Shown here in pieces: positions 12,101 through 26,157 of a DNA stretch of 64,000 nt. The translations under genes were made by a program, and so were the position numbers. Under the pieces are notes generated by a model. The model was not told the origin of the DNA. It worked only from the letters and a program-made list of their open reading frames with translations, and did not search any database. The DNA is from Balanoglossus misakiensis (Eukaryota; Hemichordata), in contig CM082583.2 in NCBI GenBank assembly GCA_040954595.2, positions 13,516,001 to 13,580,000 of the forward strand, given 5' to 3'. Positions within the stretch are counted from its first letter, which is position 1. Each line of letters starts with the position of its first letter.

Positions 12101-15100
12101 ACCGTGGTTTTATTACCTCTTCGTATTTGCGATCAGTCTCATCGGTGATTTTCTGTGCTTCCATTTTTTCCTTTTCGAGTTCACCTATCTGCAAAGACAA
12201 ATTTGGCAGATTATTTCAATGACACTGCAAACAGCTATAAAGAATGCACACATCTATGTTAGTAGGGTTCAGGGAATTATGGGGTATGGTGAGAGAAGCG
12301 TATCTCCTTCACAGAATGTGAAACCATGTTGATGATTGGTCTTCTACAATCAATGCAGCAGGTGTTAGTAAAGTGTTGGGAAAGAGGAAAGTTCTATGAC
12401 CCTGTTAACCCCATGGCATAATAGATTGGTCTTAAATCCCCACTGAAACCAATGAGACTATCAACCAGAGCATAGATATGATAGGGAGAGCAGAATGCAT
12501 AAGCAGGTTGTGCTGTTTCTTCTTAGAGGAGGAGACTATAAAACAGATGATCTCCTTCTGTCACTTTGCATTTCACAAATTTCATTTGGATAAATGATGA
12601 CACAGTCCTCTCTGATAGAAATTTTGCCCTGCAGGGATATATCTAAGATATCAATGTCCAGGGTATGAAGTATCATGCAATTGAGATTACATGCAGGTCA
12701 GGTTTATCACTCTCACCATACTCTAAGAGTAACCTCACACACTGTGCTGTTCTCTTTCACAAAATCATCAGCATTTATTAACACAACACTCTCGAGCTCT
12801 GTTAGGATTTAATGGACATTTTTTTCAAATTAAACAACATAAACTCTTGTATTCAAAGCAACACGTCATATTTTAGAATCTAAGGGGCATTGTCATCACC
12901 AGAGGATCCAAAATGTTTGTATGCAATTTAATGCTGCACAACATGAAGCAATGGTGTGATATGCTGCCCTCTACAGTCACAAATATGACAATGTCTTTAG
13001 GTTTTAGTTGTGATTGTTAGCCAGTTTTCTACATTTACACAGCAAGAAAGACAACCCTTACGAAAATTCACCGAAGGAGAAACCTAAGCAGTGGAAGAAC
13101 TTTGAAGGAATTATCAGCTGTCTGAGAGAACTTCATTCTTCATTTTCCAAAAGTGAAGTGATTCAGGTTGGATGACACCATCCCATAATATGAAATGGTA
13201 AAATTGAACATAAAGACAGAGGAAAGCTGTAAATTGGAGAAATGAAAGCAAAGAGAATAATAGAAAACTTGTCTGAAAACAAAGTTGAGAGTTTAGTACA
13301 CGCTGAACACTAAGTGATGTAATGCTTTGAGGAGTTGAAGTGAAGTCTTTCAAGTTCCATCTTCCATCACACGCTATGCATACATACATCACACTTGCAA
13401 GATATGTATTGCAATAAATGATTGAAATTTTATGGCTATAAATAATGTATGCAAAGGAGAAAAGAACTGGGGATTCAAACCAGCTGTGTATACAATGGCA
13501 TTTAATTGTAAATCTTCACTGATTCTCTTTATTCTGGTATCTGACTGAAAAATGACTGGATCAAATAAGTCTGCACAGTTGGTCTGTCTTCCCAGCATAT
13601 CTGTTTGTAAACTTGTAGGATGACAGTTTTGAAAAAGACATTCAAATGACCTTTTAGCAAAGTCAAACTTGACAATGCCCTTCTCTATGACCCTGAAAAG
13701 AAGACATTTTAACCTCTCAACCTAGGACAAATGATGAAATACCCATACTGGTCTCATCAGTGTTCAGACAGTTGACAGTAACACTTTGCATCTCAGTATA
13801 ACTTTGACGTGACCTCATAAAGGTGTCCATGAAAATTCAAAGCAAGCCCAGCTTTCCACAATCAATGAACAATCCAAGGTTTTTCTGGAGTATCTCTGTC
13901 TCTACAGGTACAGAACACAATTTCCAAACTATAGACAACTTTATCAAGTGTGAAAGACTCCGAAATACCACCAGATTTTTTTATGTCAACCATATTGATC
14001 ATAAATGCTGACACAGCTGATTTGAATCCCGCTTTGAAATCTTTTGACAGAATTTTAAAGGAATAGATTCAGAAAACTTTAAAAGATTCTGTGAACACAG
14101 TTCTAAGTGAAATGTAAGCCACCCTTGACTTAATAGAAATTTAGAATATGAGAAAACACTTTTTCCAATATGTGGTGTGATCTGCAGAATGGAACATTAT
14201 GATAAATTGTGTGATCATATTATAATGTCCTAATAATACAAAGAAAATATAATTAAATGTCATTAATACATAGAAACTGTATGATATATGAGAGCACTTA
14301 ACAGAAACAAGGCTTGTAGGCATTAAAGTGTGTAAGGTCAGCTAGAGGAGATCGAAGGTCAAATATATACAGTGATTTTCAGAAGAGACAAAGGTTTAAT
14401 ACAAAGACATGGATTGATCTCAATCAGAGTCATACGCAAAGAAATATAAAATAGGTAGAACAGAATAATAGATATGCAGCTATAATGTGATATTTGTATA
14501 TGAACAAAGAATGTACATAGGTGTAACTTGAATACATATGTAAGTGGCAATTTGTGTAAAATCTTGCTTACCATTCATCAGCATGCAATTTAGGAAAACA
14601 GACTTACCCTATCATCATCATTTATTCCCCTGTTTTCAAGCACTTTCCTTGCTCTAGAAAAAGGGATAAAAATGAAAAATATCAGAGAATGTTCTTCACA
14701 AAACTAGGTAACACTGCTTGGACATTGTACTTGAGTTTGGCATTCTCTGCCATTGATGTTGGCATTGTCAACATTAGAGATGGCAGACCAAATATGACTA
14801 GACTACATTTTGTGTGTTATCTGACAGTGCAACAAACATTTTAACTTTATTGATAGGATTAAAAACAAATATGTCAGTCCCCACAATTGATAAAAAGGTA
14901 CATGACATTGACTTGAACAAATATGTTCATACATGCTTCAGCAGCAACATACAAATAATCTTTATAATATTTCCATCAAAATTCTGTATTGTCAAACATT
15001 CACCAGATCAAACTTTAAACAGACAACCCCAAGGTCCATTAAAAAGCTAACTATGGCTGAAGAATATGACTTCCCATTCAAAAGTTATTGATCAATTTTA

Positions 15101-18100
15101 ATATGAATGTCTGCATATCAAATTTCCTTGAACACAAATGAATTTTTATTTTTACAGAAACAGACACACAAATCAGAGGTCAAACTGAGACACACATTTT
15201 CTGCTTGTCACATCTGTCGCTTCACATTAATTTATTCATATACTATTATTACATATCACCTCAAACAGACTGCATTATGTTGTCACTCAGGACAACATGA
15301 TTGTGTCCAATTAATAATACTGTAACATTTACAATGCTGAATGTGTATTCGAGCTACAAACAGATCATGGCACCAAATCAGCTGCCTTGTTTTCTATTTA
15401 TTGCCACACCCAATGTACATGCAATGTTTTGAATAAAACATAAACCCTGGTATTTATAGCTCAGTTGGCTGGCTCACCATTAGGAATGCTTTGCAAAATA
15501 CTGCAGAACTGTCAACTGTTGCTGTGAAACATTTAATGACAAACTCAGTCAATAAAAGGTTTCCATACACCATTATTGATGAGCAAGAGAAATTTAAGAG
15601 TGGATAATACCATTAGATGAATCCATAAAGAAACTAAGTGGGACTTGTGATGAACAGAATGTGGGATTTTTCAAAACCAGACAGGATGTGAAAACAGCAG
15701 CTCAGTTTCAGTGCTCATATAGAGGAGAAATCCAAATCTTGGATTGACCCCATTCCAAGGGTCATTTGTATCACACCAACAAAATGTCCATCCCAAAATA
15801 TCCGATTCACAACAGGAACTGAATAGCAGAAACTAACATACTGGTCAGTATTCTGCAACGGAATACATGTAATATTGTTGGGTAACGGTGGGAAATGTCG
15901 GCAACTGCTGGTTTAAAGGGAAATTCTAGTCATGTCAATATGAACAAGAGTGAAATTGTAAATAGTCAAGCATGATCTAAACAACATTCTGGCTACACAG
16001 ACACTTCTGAAAGAGTGGCTGTATTTAGCATATTACCTAAGATGGACTGCATTCTTTTAATCTTCACAATACCATATAAATCTAAGCTTGGCTGGTGAAC
16101 TATTCTAAGAATGTGGGGGCACTTATTCTATCAAGGGTTTTCTTCTTTCTTTTCTGTTTCTTCAGGGTCATCTGTCTAAAGTTATTCCAAGCAAAATCAT
16201 ACAAGCTTGTTTCACCTTTAGTCTGTTGAGTTGTTCTGGTAAGTATCATTCATGTTCACCACATCACCTGTCTTGAAGTACCGTTTTCACCATCAGAGGA
16301 AACATGAGGTACACAAATTTATCCTATTTTTAATTTAACACAGTGCCTATTTCAGGAACATTACATTATATTGCACTGGAAACGACAGATGATATACGGG
16401 CAAAACACTTGAATAATAAATGAGGTATGTTTCTCAATTTGATTAAGTGACTGGAAGAGATAATTTCAGTGATTTATTTCCATGATCTAACCCCTGTCTG
16501 CCCCTCTGAAAAGTTTATTATAATACAACTACTCATATTCATAAGAAAATACCCCTGACCTTATAAATGGTATAATGTCATTTTATACTATTCAGGAAAT
16601 TCTATTTGGAAACAAATTCCAAATCCTCACTACAGTTCTATAAAGTTGGCACAACACATTTGAATTTCTAGCCATGGAAGTGGGAATTCTCAGAATGTTT
16701 CAATTTTTTTATCTCACACGATGCAAAAGTCCTAATCAGACTTGCTTGGAATGTCAAAAGTATGCAGTCTGCTCTGAAGATATTTGACAAGACAAGCCAA
16801 CAAATGTTTAACTATCAAGACAAGACCTGATAATAGGGTTCAAAGCGAACAGGGTAGATTTTATGACTTCAAACAATTAATGCGATATAGCATGTGTGTG
16901 TGTTTGACAAGACTTGAAAAACTACTTGGGCGCAAAAGGGGTTAAATGCACCCAACCTAAAACTTGAGTTGGATTTTAATGGTGTCTGCAATTTGGATGA
17001 CCCAGTCCCTGTTTGAACTTTCAATGAGTACATGATTTCCTGAACACCTTCCTCTGGCCTCTGAAATACAGATTGCGACAACCCACACCCTTTCAACAAA
17101 TCAACATAGGTCCACTCAGTATACTTTACAGAACTACTTCTTAACCAGCGTCACTGTTTGTGTAATGTGACCTTTGACATCATTCTCTGGGTTCAAGGAC
17201 TACTCCCACATTTCCTCCACATACAGTTAACATGATGAACAAGAATCACTTGTAATCTGTATTTACACACACCTTTCAAAGTTTGCAGTCACGTCCCAAA
17301 TGTCTAATCATAAACCCCAGAGATCTTTCAATTGCAAACAGAATAAGTCTAATGAAACATTGGTCTTTGCCTACTACTACAGGTACAGTATTATATCAGA
17401 GTTGTTTATTCACAGAAGGCCAAAGGTTTTCTGAAACCCGCAATGAATGACATACCTGAGTGTAGTGTTTGCAATTTCCGGCTGTGTGTTGGGCTTATAC
17501 GCTTCCCCTCATCTGGAGTAGTATACGTTTGACTTCACACACACTTTCATATATTAACCTGACTTCATTTCAATACATGGTCAGATCATCACATGGAAAG
17601 GGTGGATGAAGACTTGCATTTGTTCTCACATCATGACAACTGGTACTAATCCACATTCCAAACTTTGTCAGAAACACACACAGAGGCAAAACTTACCTCT
17701 CACTCTCATCTGCAGCCTTCTCTGTGTCATTAAGCTTCTCTGTAAGAACTCCAATCCTCTCCTGGGCACGATCAAGCTCCTCTTCAAGAAGCTGCTGACG
17801 TCTTTGCAATGAGTTCACTTCGGCTTCAGCCTGTCATAAAAAAAATATAAAAGTACAATGTAGTATTTTTTGGTAAAAAATACCAACAATGTGGGCAGTA
17901 AACAAGGAACTTCTCATTTCCAGACACAATGATGGTATTGTTAAGAGAACATTTCAAACAATATGCATTGATGTCAAAGGTCACCAGTTCAAAACCCATA
18001 CATATATTCATACTTTCCAGACTTGCCATACAACTTGTCCCACAACAGCTGCACACACGCAATATAGAGTTGCTTTAATTTACACAGCATCTTAACAATG

Positions 18101-21100
18101 TGGCAAATCAATCTTCAATGATGAAATATCTCATGGAAAACATCCCATTTTTAATGAGAAAGGAAAAAAATGGTGATAAATCATGAATAACTAATTAAAA
18201 TTATTCCCAATGGAGATAATGTTTTCATGAACCAAGCCCATAAAATTATCCGTCAATAATTCCACTAGGAAAATTATCCTTAACACAGAAACCCAATGAC
18301 AATATCCGGTGAAAAACACCAAACTGCCTACAAATATGTAATTCTTTCAATAGACATAATTATGTATATTTTATCAAATTTTGTACTTTTGAGGTTTTCA
18401 TTTTGTTTGATCAAACAACACAATCAGTGTCCTCACCACAGCAATCACATGTGAAGCACACAATGGCCACTGCTCTATAATTTTAGTAAAACAAGAGAAA
18501 TTAACATATGAATTACGTTCATTAAATTTTTGTAATTAAAAATAAACTCATATTGTATTTTAAATGACATTTATGAGGGTATGTTAAATTATATGCAAGG
18601 TATATATATATATAATATATATACAATTATACATGTATATATACTTAGCTAATAGTTTATGTCGGAGGCCCTACTCGTATGGAGATCAGGAATTAGAGAA
18701 TTCCACAGGGCAATTCGACATTTTTGGACCATGAAAACATACATGGAAACACAGCCAAAACATTCAGTTATTTGTTCTGCTATGAGATCTGTTACCTGTC
18801 ATTGGTCAAATTGAATCAAAATAATGCATCTGAAACTCTAGTACATACATTTTTGTACATACATGTATTTCATAATTTATCTACATTACAGTTCTGTTAT
18901 TTTGATGATTTAGACAAACTATCCCTACATTTTATCATGAATGTCCTACTTTACCTACTTTACATGCTGCATGCATGCACTACATAAATCATCTTATATA
19001 GCAATCCAGACTGAATGGTAAACTGGGAAGCACACATCTGGGTCAACAAACCCTCTGATACAGGGGTTACCAGGGCTTTCACGGCAACTCCATATGCGTA
19101 TCCTTTACAATTATTGACATTTCTCTTGGTGGGAAAAGAACAGATGACCTAATATCATTTGACGCATTTAAGCATATATCAACATGAACACACCCTTCTT
19201 AAGCTGACTCAGACTGACTAACTGATTGACCGGAAGTGGTCTGTTTTCAAATGTCACATACATCCATCCACTTGCACTGGGTTTATCTCCAAACACAGAC
19301 ATGCCAACTTCCTTTCAGTAACCGGGTGGATAAACATATTGTTGCAATAAGAGAAATTTACATTCTATAATTTATAATTCATTTATGTTAAACTCCACAT
19401 AAACTGAATAATAACAGTTAAATCTACAATGAAAATACTGGAATTTTTGTGAAATGTATCCCTATTCCTATACATGTATGTGTAATTTTGATTCTCATGT
19501 CACTTTAAATCAAACTTAATCATTATAGTACTGTATTTCAACCAGCTTCTCTTGATACAGTTAGCTGGGGATGCCATAATATACAATGACTGTGCACCAT
19601 GAATAAACAATGGGGCTGCTTTTCTACACAATCAGACAGGCCATCTTTTGACCACTTGAAACCAAATACCTACTTGCATTACAAAACCCCACAGAAGAAT
19701 TTGTAACCTGGGGCAAAAAAGAACACCCCAATGAAAACGCTTTCGCGACATATGGCCTTGGTCAATCACATCACAGATGCTTGGTTTAAAATCTGCTTTC
19801 TGTCAAATTTCAAGACAAATTCATGATCCTTCTGACACTTTACAGGACTGTACTTGCAAATTTGCTTGTATTCTGCATAAAACTGAGGAACAGACATACA
19901 TGATATATCACAGTGCAAACCCACTGGGAGTTACTCAGCTCATCAATGATCTGCTATGGTAGCATCCCACAGACAAGGCTTATTCTTCAGGCCTTGAAAG
20001 GAACATTGTAAAGGCAGCCAAACATGTCAAAGGGTCAAGGGCTAAAGTTCACCATACACCACAGTGTAAACTGACACCCCCCCCCCTCCCTGACCTGCAA
20101 AGAAGGCTGGGACTGTACACATAACAAACCCCTCAAAATGACGTCAGTGCACTCCTTATTTGTACATGGGACTAAATTCACAAACAAACAACGGAAAAGG
20201 GCCATTCAAATATCTCAGTTGACATAAACAAAATATTTCACAAACCAATCATCTCTAAAGGCCAATAAACGTGTACTTCCTTGCCAAAATCTGTGTTCTA
20301 ATTTCTCACCTACAAACAGAGAATTTCACTATATTAATTTTAACTATGAAGAATGTGTCATTTCCATTATACTGAAAAACAAAAAAACTTTACACTTGCT
20401 CATAGAATATTTGACATACTGATTGTAATTATTAGCAAACAATGCCTGAATCAATAACTGTTTCAGTCAAACAGCTGGTTCATGTGGTGGGTAAATGCTA
20501 TGAATATTTTACATATGCTTAGGCTAATTGTCCCAATGTACTTAAAATAATATCAGTGAATTCAAAACCTGTCCTCAAACATCGGTGTCACCTGTAGATT
20601 TAATACTATAGGCAATCATGTCAGAAACAAGAGTATGATCACTGCTCCAAAATTTGATATTTCTGCTGCTACTAATTTCACATTAAATATGCATGAATTG
20701 TGTCACCCTGGTGAGATATGTGGACCACATACTATGTCATATTTATGAATGCACAAAGCCAGTGTAAAACCAAAGAGTGATACTCTATTTGGTAATTTAC
20801 ACTACTGGTGCATCTATTATAAAATACGCATTTGGACGAACGTGGCAATTAACTAAAGAATTAAACTGTTACATTGTATCGCTTTTGCATGCATTATGTC
20901 AAAATGACACTGCTTAGCGATTACGTCCCGTCAGCGCTGGGGATGGTCTCACACTTTGAAAAACACGGACTCAACATGATCGAGGGACCAAATGCCCGTT
21001 ATTTCTATCAACGATTTATTGAAACATCACACGCAGAAGTAAACAGGCGCTCATTGTAAAAAGAAAAAATGTCGATTGCGAATTGCGGCCCTGCCCACAT

Positions 21101-24100
21101 CTGGGCTCCGCGAAGCCGGTCAACATCAAGCCAACGATACAGGTAGCCCTGCTGTTTAGATTGGGTTTTTGCAAAGCAACCACCTTGCATAGCGATCATA
21201 TTGCTACAAATAAAATGTTATCCGCATAAAGCTCATTCCGAAACTCCATATGAAGCTCTATCTCTCGATATAACACCTAATGTCATCCGAAAGATGACGT
21301 CTACATATTAAAGGTTGGGTACAGAAACCATAGCTTACAGCGTCCGCTCGATCTTTCTCGGCCAGCAGATTCCTTTCGAGTTCATCGGCACGGTCCTGGG
21401 CTAATTCTGCTTCGGCCCTGAGAGCTGCTACCTTCTTCCTGATAGTCTCCATTGCGTCGTGTTGTTAAATTGGGTAATTTACGTGGAAAATACTAGTACA
21501 CCCAACTCACTGATCACAAGGTAGCGTCCACACACCTCTTCACAAATATCAGGGAAGGTGTTATTTGTCGCGAGTGTCACAAGTATCCTTACGCGCCCCT
21601 TAAATTATTAGGTTTTTTTAGGTAGAAATTGTACATTTAGATTTTAAAATATTTTTTTCTGATCCTGCAGGGTGCCTAAATAATTGCTGAGGACATATCC
21701 TGCAGGATTTGGTAATAATTTTGCAAAATTTATTTAAAAACGCTGAAAATTGTGGCGGAATGATACCTGTGACAGGTACTTCGCAATTTACCAGGGCTAT
21801 GGGTGCCGCCATTGATAATGTAGTTCATTGGCCTTCCTGCAATTATAGCCTATAGGGTCCATGCATCAATTGAAAAGGTGCTATTACATGTACCAGGTGC
21901 ACTCCCCTGACCTCAAGGCAGCAATATTAAACAGTACACTCACCTGACGATACAGGTATGCATGTTCCCTGAAAGTGTAGTAGCACAAGCTTCCTTGATT
22001 GAATTATTCGTACAACGCAATGGGAGACCTGACTGATATACTTTAAGAATGTACCGCACTGGTATCAAGTTTCGCCTTGAAAAATTACAGGCCTATCACG
22101 TCACATTTGCCTAATCCCAATTTGTCCAATATTAATTATGCAATATTTTTAACATTATCACAGAATTTATGGGTAGGCCTTTTGCATATATTGCAGTTTT
22201 TCAACTTTAAAACAGTATGACGTGAGCATTATAGGTGTCAGATCTTGGCCTATGGGATAAACAGGTTACCTTTGGGCCTAAATTCACTGTACTTCATTCA
22301 GAGTTGCGACACCGTCTTTGCTCTTGTTATTGATGGCCCATTTGTATACAGTAGTCTACACTACTGAGTTGGAGTCGAGGGAAAGTGATTGTTTTCCCAG
22401 GAACTTGAGCGAACAACTGTAAGCTTATCGCGTTTTCCCCTTTCCTGAACACGAGTTTTCAAACTTTGATTCTGATGAACGGTCAATGCCCTGCCCTTTC
22501 CAACCCTGAGAAAACGACCTTTAGCCTACTCCGGCCGACTGCGGACTCTTGATTGCACTTTGCAGTTTTCCATGATGTTCGATCCACACATAAACATATA
22601 GGCCTAGTTGTTAGCATCGAAAGTTATGCCCATACATTTTAAAAACATGGGACTGCTGTGACAATATTAGGCCATCTCTTCCACTTTTTTTGCTTTTATT
22701 GTTCCCAGCCGAAATCGAAAACGTCTCCTTCGAAGTTCGCGATAGCTACTGACATGTTTCATCTTTCTTTGTCCACACCTTGTACTGGGATGCGCAGTGT
22801 AAACGTAGAAGCCACAAGTTTCCATCAGAGACAGCGTGGTAACATCCACGAAAAATTACATTTTTATGAAGCTGAACATCATATTTTTATTTTACTTTGA
22901 TACGAAAAAAGTGTAAAAAGCTATTTTTGTTTTGCATAAAAAATTTAGCCGTACAGCTTGTTCACTGACGAATGAAAGTTTATTTACTACACACTCGTCG
23001 AAATGATGTAAAAGAAACCATCACATGTAGTTCCTGGGAGGACAAAATCAGCCAAGACAGCAATAAAAACTCTCCCAAAATGTTATAACATCCAGAGCGC
23101 AGGTTTCCTCATCTGGTTTATGCAGCCAATTCACTTCAAGTCTACACAGAATAATACATGGGATCCTCCACATGATAGCAAAGCAATTTTGCATAACAAT
23201 TGCATGAATTGCAGTGAGAGTCTGCGCTGGCATTCCTGGCGCACTATTCCATTTAAGGAGACATGACGTCAGGGATTTTTAAATCTTCGCTTGACTGCTT
23301 CCTCCTCATTCAGTACGATAGTGGCGGTTTTACAACTGGGAAGAGTGACACGGACCGTGATGTAGAAGACCCTACGATTTTCTACTGCAGGACTATGAAT
23401 GTGGTTGTAGCTTAAAATTCGCAAGCCATGATTGGCCGTAATTGTTTTCATGCATGAATTTCACATCATAATTGTAGGACTGTGGATCACAAATGACATA
23501 TCACGACGCTACCATTTGTTAACATTTTATTTGTTTATTACAGGAAATCCTTCATATCGTGGTTTACAGAGAGAAAAGAAGATGAGAAACTTCAGCTAAT
23601 TTCGATCTGGAATGTTCAAAGGAATTACCTTAATTGACCTCCAACGTTTGTTACATGAACGTCAAAACAAAAGTAATTCGATACGCCATCTGTGTGGCAG
23701 GGCGTATCATTGTTTACTGGTTGGATACACACTTAGAGATATCACAAATTCACAACAGCTTTTACCTTTAGTCTGGTGCTGCCAAAAACTGTCTCTACAC
23801 CATTCATCCATTCATTCATTCATTCATTCATCCATCCATCCATCCATCCATTCATTCATTCATCCATTCATTCATTCATTCATTCACCCATCCATCCATC
23901 CATCCATCCATCCATTCATTCATTCATTCATTGTTTTGTGTCAGTCATTGATATTGCCGACAACACACATGTTCATAACTTCCAAACCTCAGTCAATCAG
24001 TAAGCTTAGACAGTGTACCCTCCTTTTGTTACCCGTCAAAATTTGAAAATGTCAATCACGTTTACATGGCAACCGTTTTCACACGTGGCGCACAAACTAT

Positions 24101-26157
24101 CGTAGCTCCTCCTTTCTTCACAATGCTTTGCGCCCTGAATGCGAAAATGATTTTTTTAAACACGCGATTTTCATGATATCATTTCACAGTCATGTACTTA
24201 CAGTTTGCGCCGTTTTCGTTGCTGAGTCCATCTGTTCTGTACATAATTGTAGTTTTTCTTGAGTCGTGTCAAGTTCAGAGTTCAAGTTCTTTATTTGCTT
24301 CATCAGGTCCTTATTTTCTTCGTCAGCCTGTTGGTACAAACAAACCGGGATAAGATGTTACTATTGTTGAATTGGGTGAGAAGTGGGAATGCTTTTAAAT
24401 GTTTGTTCAAGTTACGGACAAAATGTTTATCTGTCTTCCAACACAATAATGCTAAAACACAACACAGAAATAATGAATGTAAGTGATCGTGACTTCCTAT
24501 CGATTTGGCCGACAGCTAGCCTTTCCATCTAAGTTTTCCTCACGTTTTGACTATCTGTTGTTTATTTTTCCAGTCTGTCTTTCCGCCTGCCCATGGCTAA
24601 GAGTCACATGACTAACTTATCCCAGTGACTATTAGTATAATCGGCGTTTCACTATGCGACTACAACGATATTGTCTATACATGATATAGTTCCGCTTTCG
24701 TATTGTGCATATACATATGATATATCGATCGGTGGAAACTAAAATCATTTTTATGGAAGTTCCGTCCGGTATCTGTAATTTCATCGGATTGTTTATTTTA
24801 ATATCGGTGCCAAGTAGAGACAAGGGCCTCTTTCAAGACTTCGGTTGTCATGGACACGCGCCGTCAGTGCCCGCTCTGGTCAAGTCCACACTTGGTGGAA
24901 TCTACTTCGGATGGAAAAATGCCATTCCATCTTTGAATGACCTCACCATGTAATGAGCCCTAACACGTCATCAGTAGCCAATCACGGCATGATTGAGGTA
25001 TCAACCATACTTGGGTCAGACGTCTCAATAAATTCCGCCGCATAATTTTGCCAGGGTCTTTTCAATTTTTCTGATGTCACACTTAAATGCCCTGACGAAT
25101 TGGACCGTTGCCTTTTAATTGTGATAATTGTCCCAACAATGTCACGGTTCATTACGGATAGCCTTTACTGTAACCTCGATAACGCGAATAATTGTCAGCT
25201 TCCAAGTACCCTGGATGGGGTGCGTTTATATGCGATCTCAATCATAAATCATTCACTTCTAGGAAAGTCTGAGACAATCTGCGAAATCATTCGGTGATAA
25301 TTTTCACGCTTAAGAAACCCCATTTTGACACGCTCTCACATCAGTATACAATTGAATGATACACAAATGTATCTTTGTAACTTGCCACCCGTTGCTCAGC
25401 CATATGTCTGATAGAAATGACGTTTGTCCGACGACGCCATCTTGGACCTTCAACTTTTCAAATATGCAAAGAATTGATATCCTATTACTGAAAAATTCTT
25501 ATCAAATTTCTACAAAATAAATAAAATAACAATTTCAAGAACTGCTATATTAGTTGATGATTTTCTTTTAATTGTTCTCTTAGCGTGACATGAATGACAT
25601 CAACAACTAGCGTAACTTTTTTTGCTACAAGAATGTCAGTTTTTAAGAACTTTTTTTTTCACAAACTGGTACGAGTTGGTCTATTGAAATTCCATCATAC
25701 GCCAACAGTAAACTGATCTCTTTATTTTGTAAAAGTTGCATATTACCCTTGACAAAAAAGTAATCGCTTGGTATAAACTGCAGTTGGTCGACATTTGACT
25801 GCATGGTAAAATATTTCCATAATTAAGACGTCGACCCTTCCTATCTTTGCAAGGCTGTTAAACCAATCCGTGTGAAACGTTTTTTTCTTGTCGACATGGA
25901 AAACCTTTGAAAATTGAAAACCGACTCAACTTCAGGCAAACAATATGGTGTTAAATTAGCGACAGTACAGATACTTGATGTTTTTAAAGTTAAGTATGCA
26001 AGGAATTTTGACTAACTTCTGGAATTTTCTATCTCTGACTTACTTTTTCAAGTTTTTCCAGAGCTTGTTTCTTTTCCACATCAGACTGGTCCTTCATATC
26101 CAGGGCGGTTTCCTTCTCCACCCTCAAGGCGTGCATCTTCTTCTTGATGATTTCCAT
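6174..26157 (-). CDS. TPM: Tropomyosin, long (284-aa) isoform
   Basis: Actin-filament coiled coil that controls myosin and actin-regulator access. Coding exons in order: 26044-26157 (1a), 24202-24327, 17697-17830, 14608-14653, one of three cassette exons (12117-12188, 11972-12043 or 11805-11876), 9945-10015, 9601-9739, 7572-7641, 6174-6256. All junctions are GT-AG and in phase. Lengths are 114+126+134+46+72+71+139+70+83 = 855 nt, giving exactly 284 residues, the canonical length. Recognisable blocks are [12 protein letters not shown] (exon 3), RKVLENR (exon 4), [33 protein letters not shown] and [16 protein letters not shown]; the C-terminus is [13 protein letters not shown]. Compared with vertebrate TPM genes, the 118-nt exon 4 is split into 46+72 and exons 6 and 7 (76+63) are fused into one 139-nt exon. 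One gene makes long and short forms through exon 1b. Confidence 0.95.
7498..7560. repeat. (CA)n / poly-C tract next to the tropomyosin exon 8 donor
   Basis: Alternating poly-C runs (the longest about 19 C with the window's assembly) and CA repeats. On the transcribed minus strand it reads as GU repeats and long G runs starting about 12 nt inside the intron after exon 7572-7641. The repeat is low-complexity and prone to length error in an assembly. Confidence 0.95.
10972..11021. repeat. (GAT)n imperfect microsatellite
   Basis: Imperfect gat/gatgat repeat within a tropomyosin intron. No function is implied by the sequence. Confidence 0.85.
11805..11876 (-). CDS. TPM: Tropomyosin cassette exon C (residues 141-164, alternative)
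   Basis: A 72-nt, phase 0-0 exon that starts [10 protein letters not shown] and ends CDNKFEE, with acceptor cttaaacttag and donor GTAAAG. It lies 95 nt downstream of cassette B. It matches A and B in length, phase and heptad pattern, so it reads as a third alternative for residues 141-164. Confidence 0.85.
11972..12043 (-). CDS. TPM: Tropomyosin cassette exon B (residues 141-164, alternative)
   Basis: A 72-nt, phase 0-0 exon that starts [10 protein letters not shown] and ends ECKYSE. Its acceptor has a good branch site (tgctaact, about 25 nt upstream) and the pyrimidine run ctttccctacctctatag; the donor is GTAACC. The intron to cassette A is only 73 nt. It has the same length and phase as A and C, and similar anchor positions (I1, L4, K21, E24). 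Confidence 0.85.
12117..12188 (-). CDS. TPM: Tropomyosin cassette exon A (residues 141-164)
   Basis: A 72-nt, phase 0-0 exon that starts [10 protein letters not shown] and ends DRKYEE. Flanks are an acceptor ctttgcag and donor GTAATA. It fills the second half of what is a single 118-nt exon 4 in vertebrates. It is the cassette member closest to the usual tropomyosin sequence at this position. Confidence 0.9.
18598..18645. repeat. (TA)n-rich tract
   Basis: Imperfect ta-dinucleotide tract in the intron between tropomyosin exons 1b and 3. Confidence 0.8.
21339..21452 (-). CDS. TPM: Tropomyosin exon 1b (alternative promoter, short isoform)
   Basis: A 38-codon exon beginning [20 protein letters not shown] and ending RADA before donor GTAAGC. 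It is in the same phase as exon 2, so it can join exon 3 directly, giving a 242-aa short tropomyosin that skips exons 1a and 2. This is the usual animal design for cytoskeletal short isoforms driven by an internal promoter. The promoter should lie in about 21453-21700; no clear core element was seen there. Confidence 0.88.
23801..23932. repeat. CATT/CATC tetranucleotide microsatellite
   Basis: About 130 bp of interspersed cattcatt and catccatc units between tropomyosin exons 1b and 2. It creates a spurious open frame of repeated His-Pro-Ser-Ile that should not be annotated as coding. Confidence 0.97.
26044..26157 (-). CDS. TPM: Tropomyosin exon 1a (long-isoform first exon)
   Basis: It starts [20 protein letters not shown] and covers 38 codons, the same length as vertebrate exon 1a, ending at donor GTAAGTCAG. 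The Lys-rich start and heptads match the N-terminal overlap region of long tropomyosins. The 5' UTR must extend rightwards; I see no TATA box. An E-box CACGTG at about 26337 and an inverted CCAAT (ATTGG on the minus strand, about 26374) lie roughly 200 bp upstream. Confidence 0.9.

Noticed and set aside
15456-15490. tagctcagttgg, like a tRNA A box
   Set aside because: No B box or cloverleaf within about 70 bases; at best a decayed SINE head.
23612-24046. Long plus-strand frames with His-Ser-Ile-Pro repeats
   Set aside because: Translation of the CATT/CATC microsatellite, not a protein.
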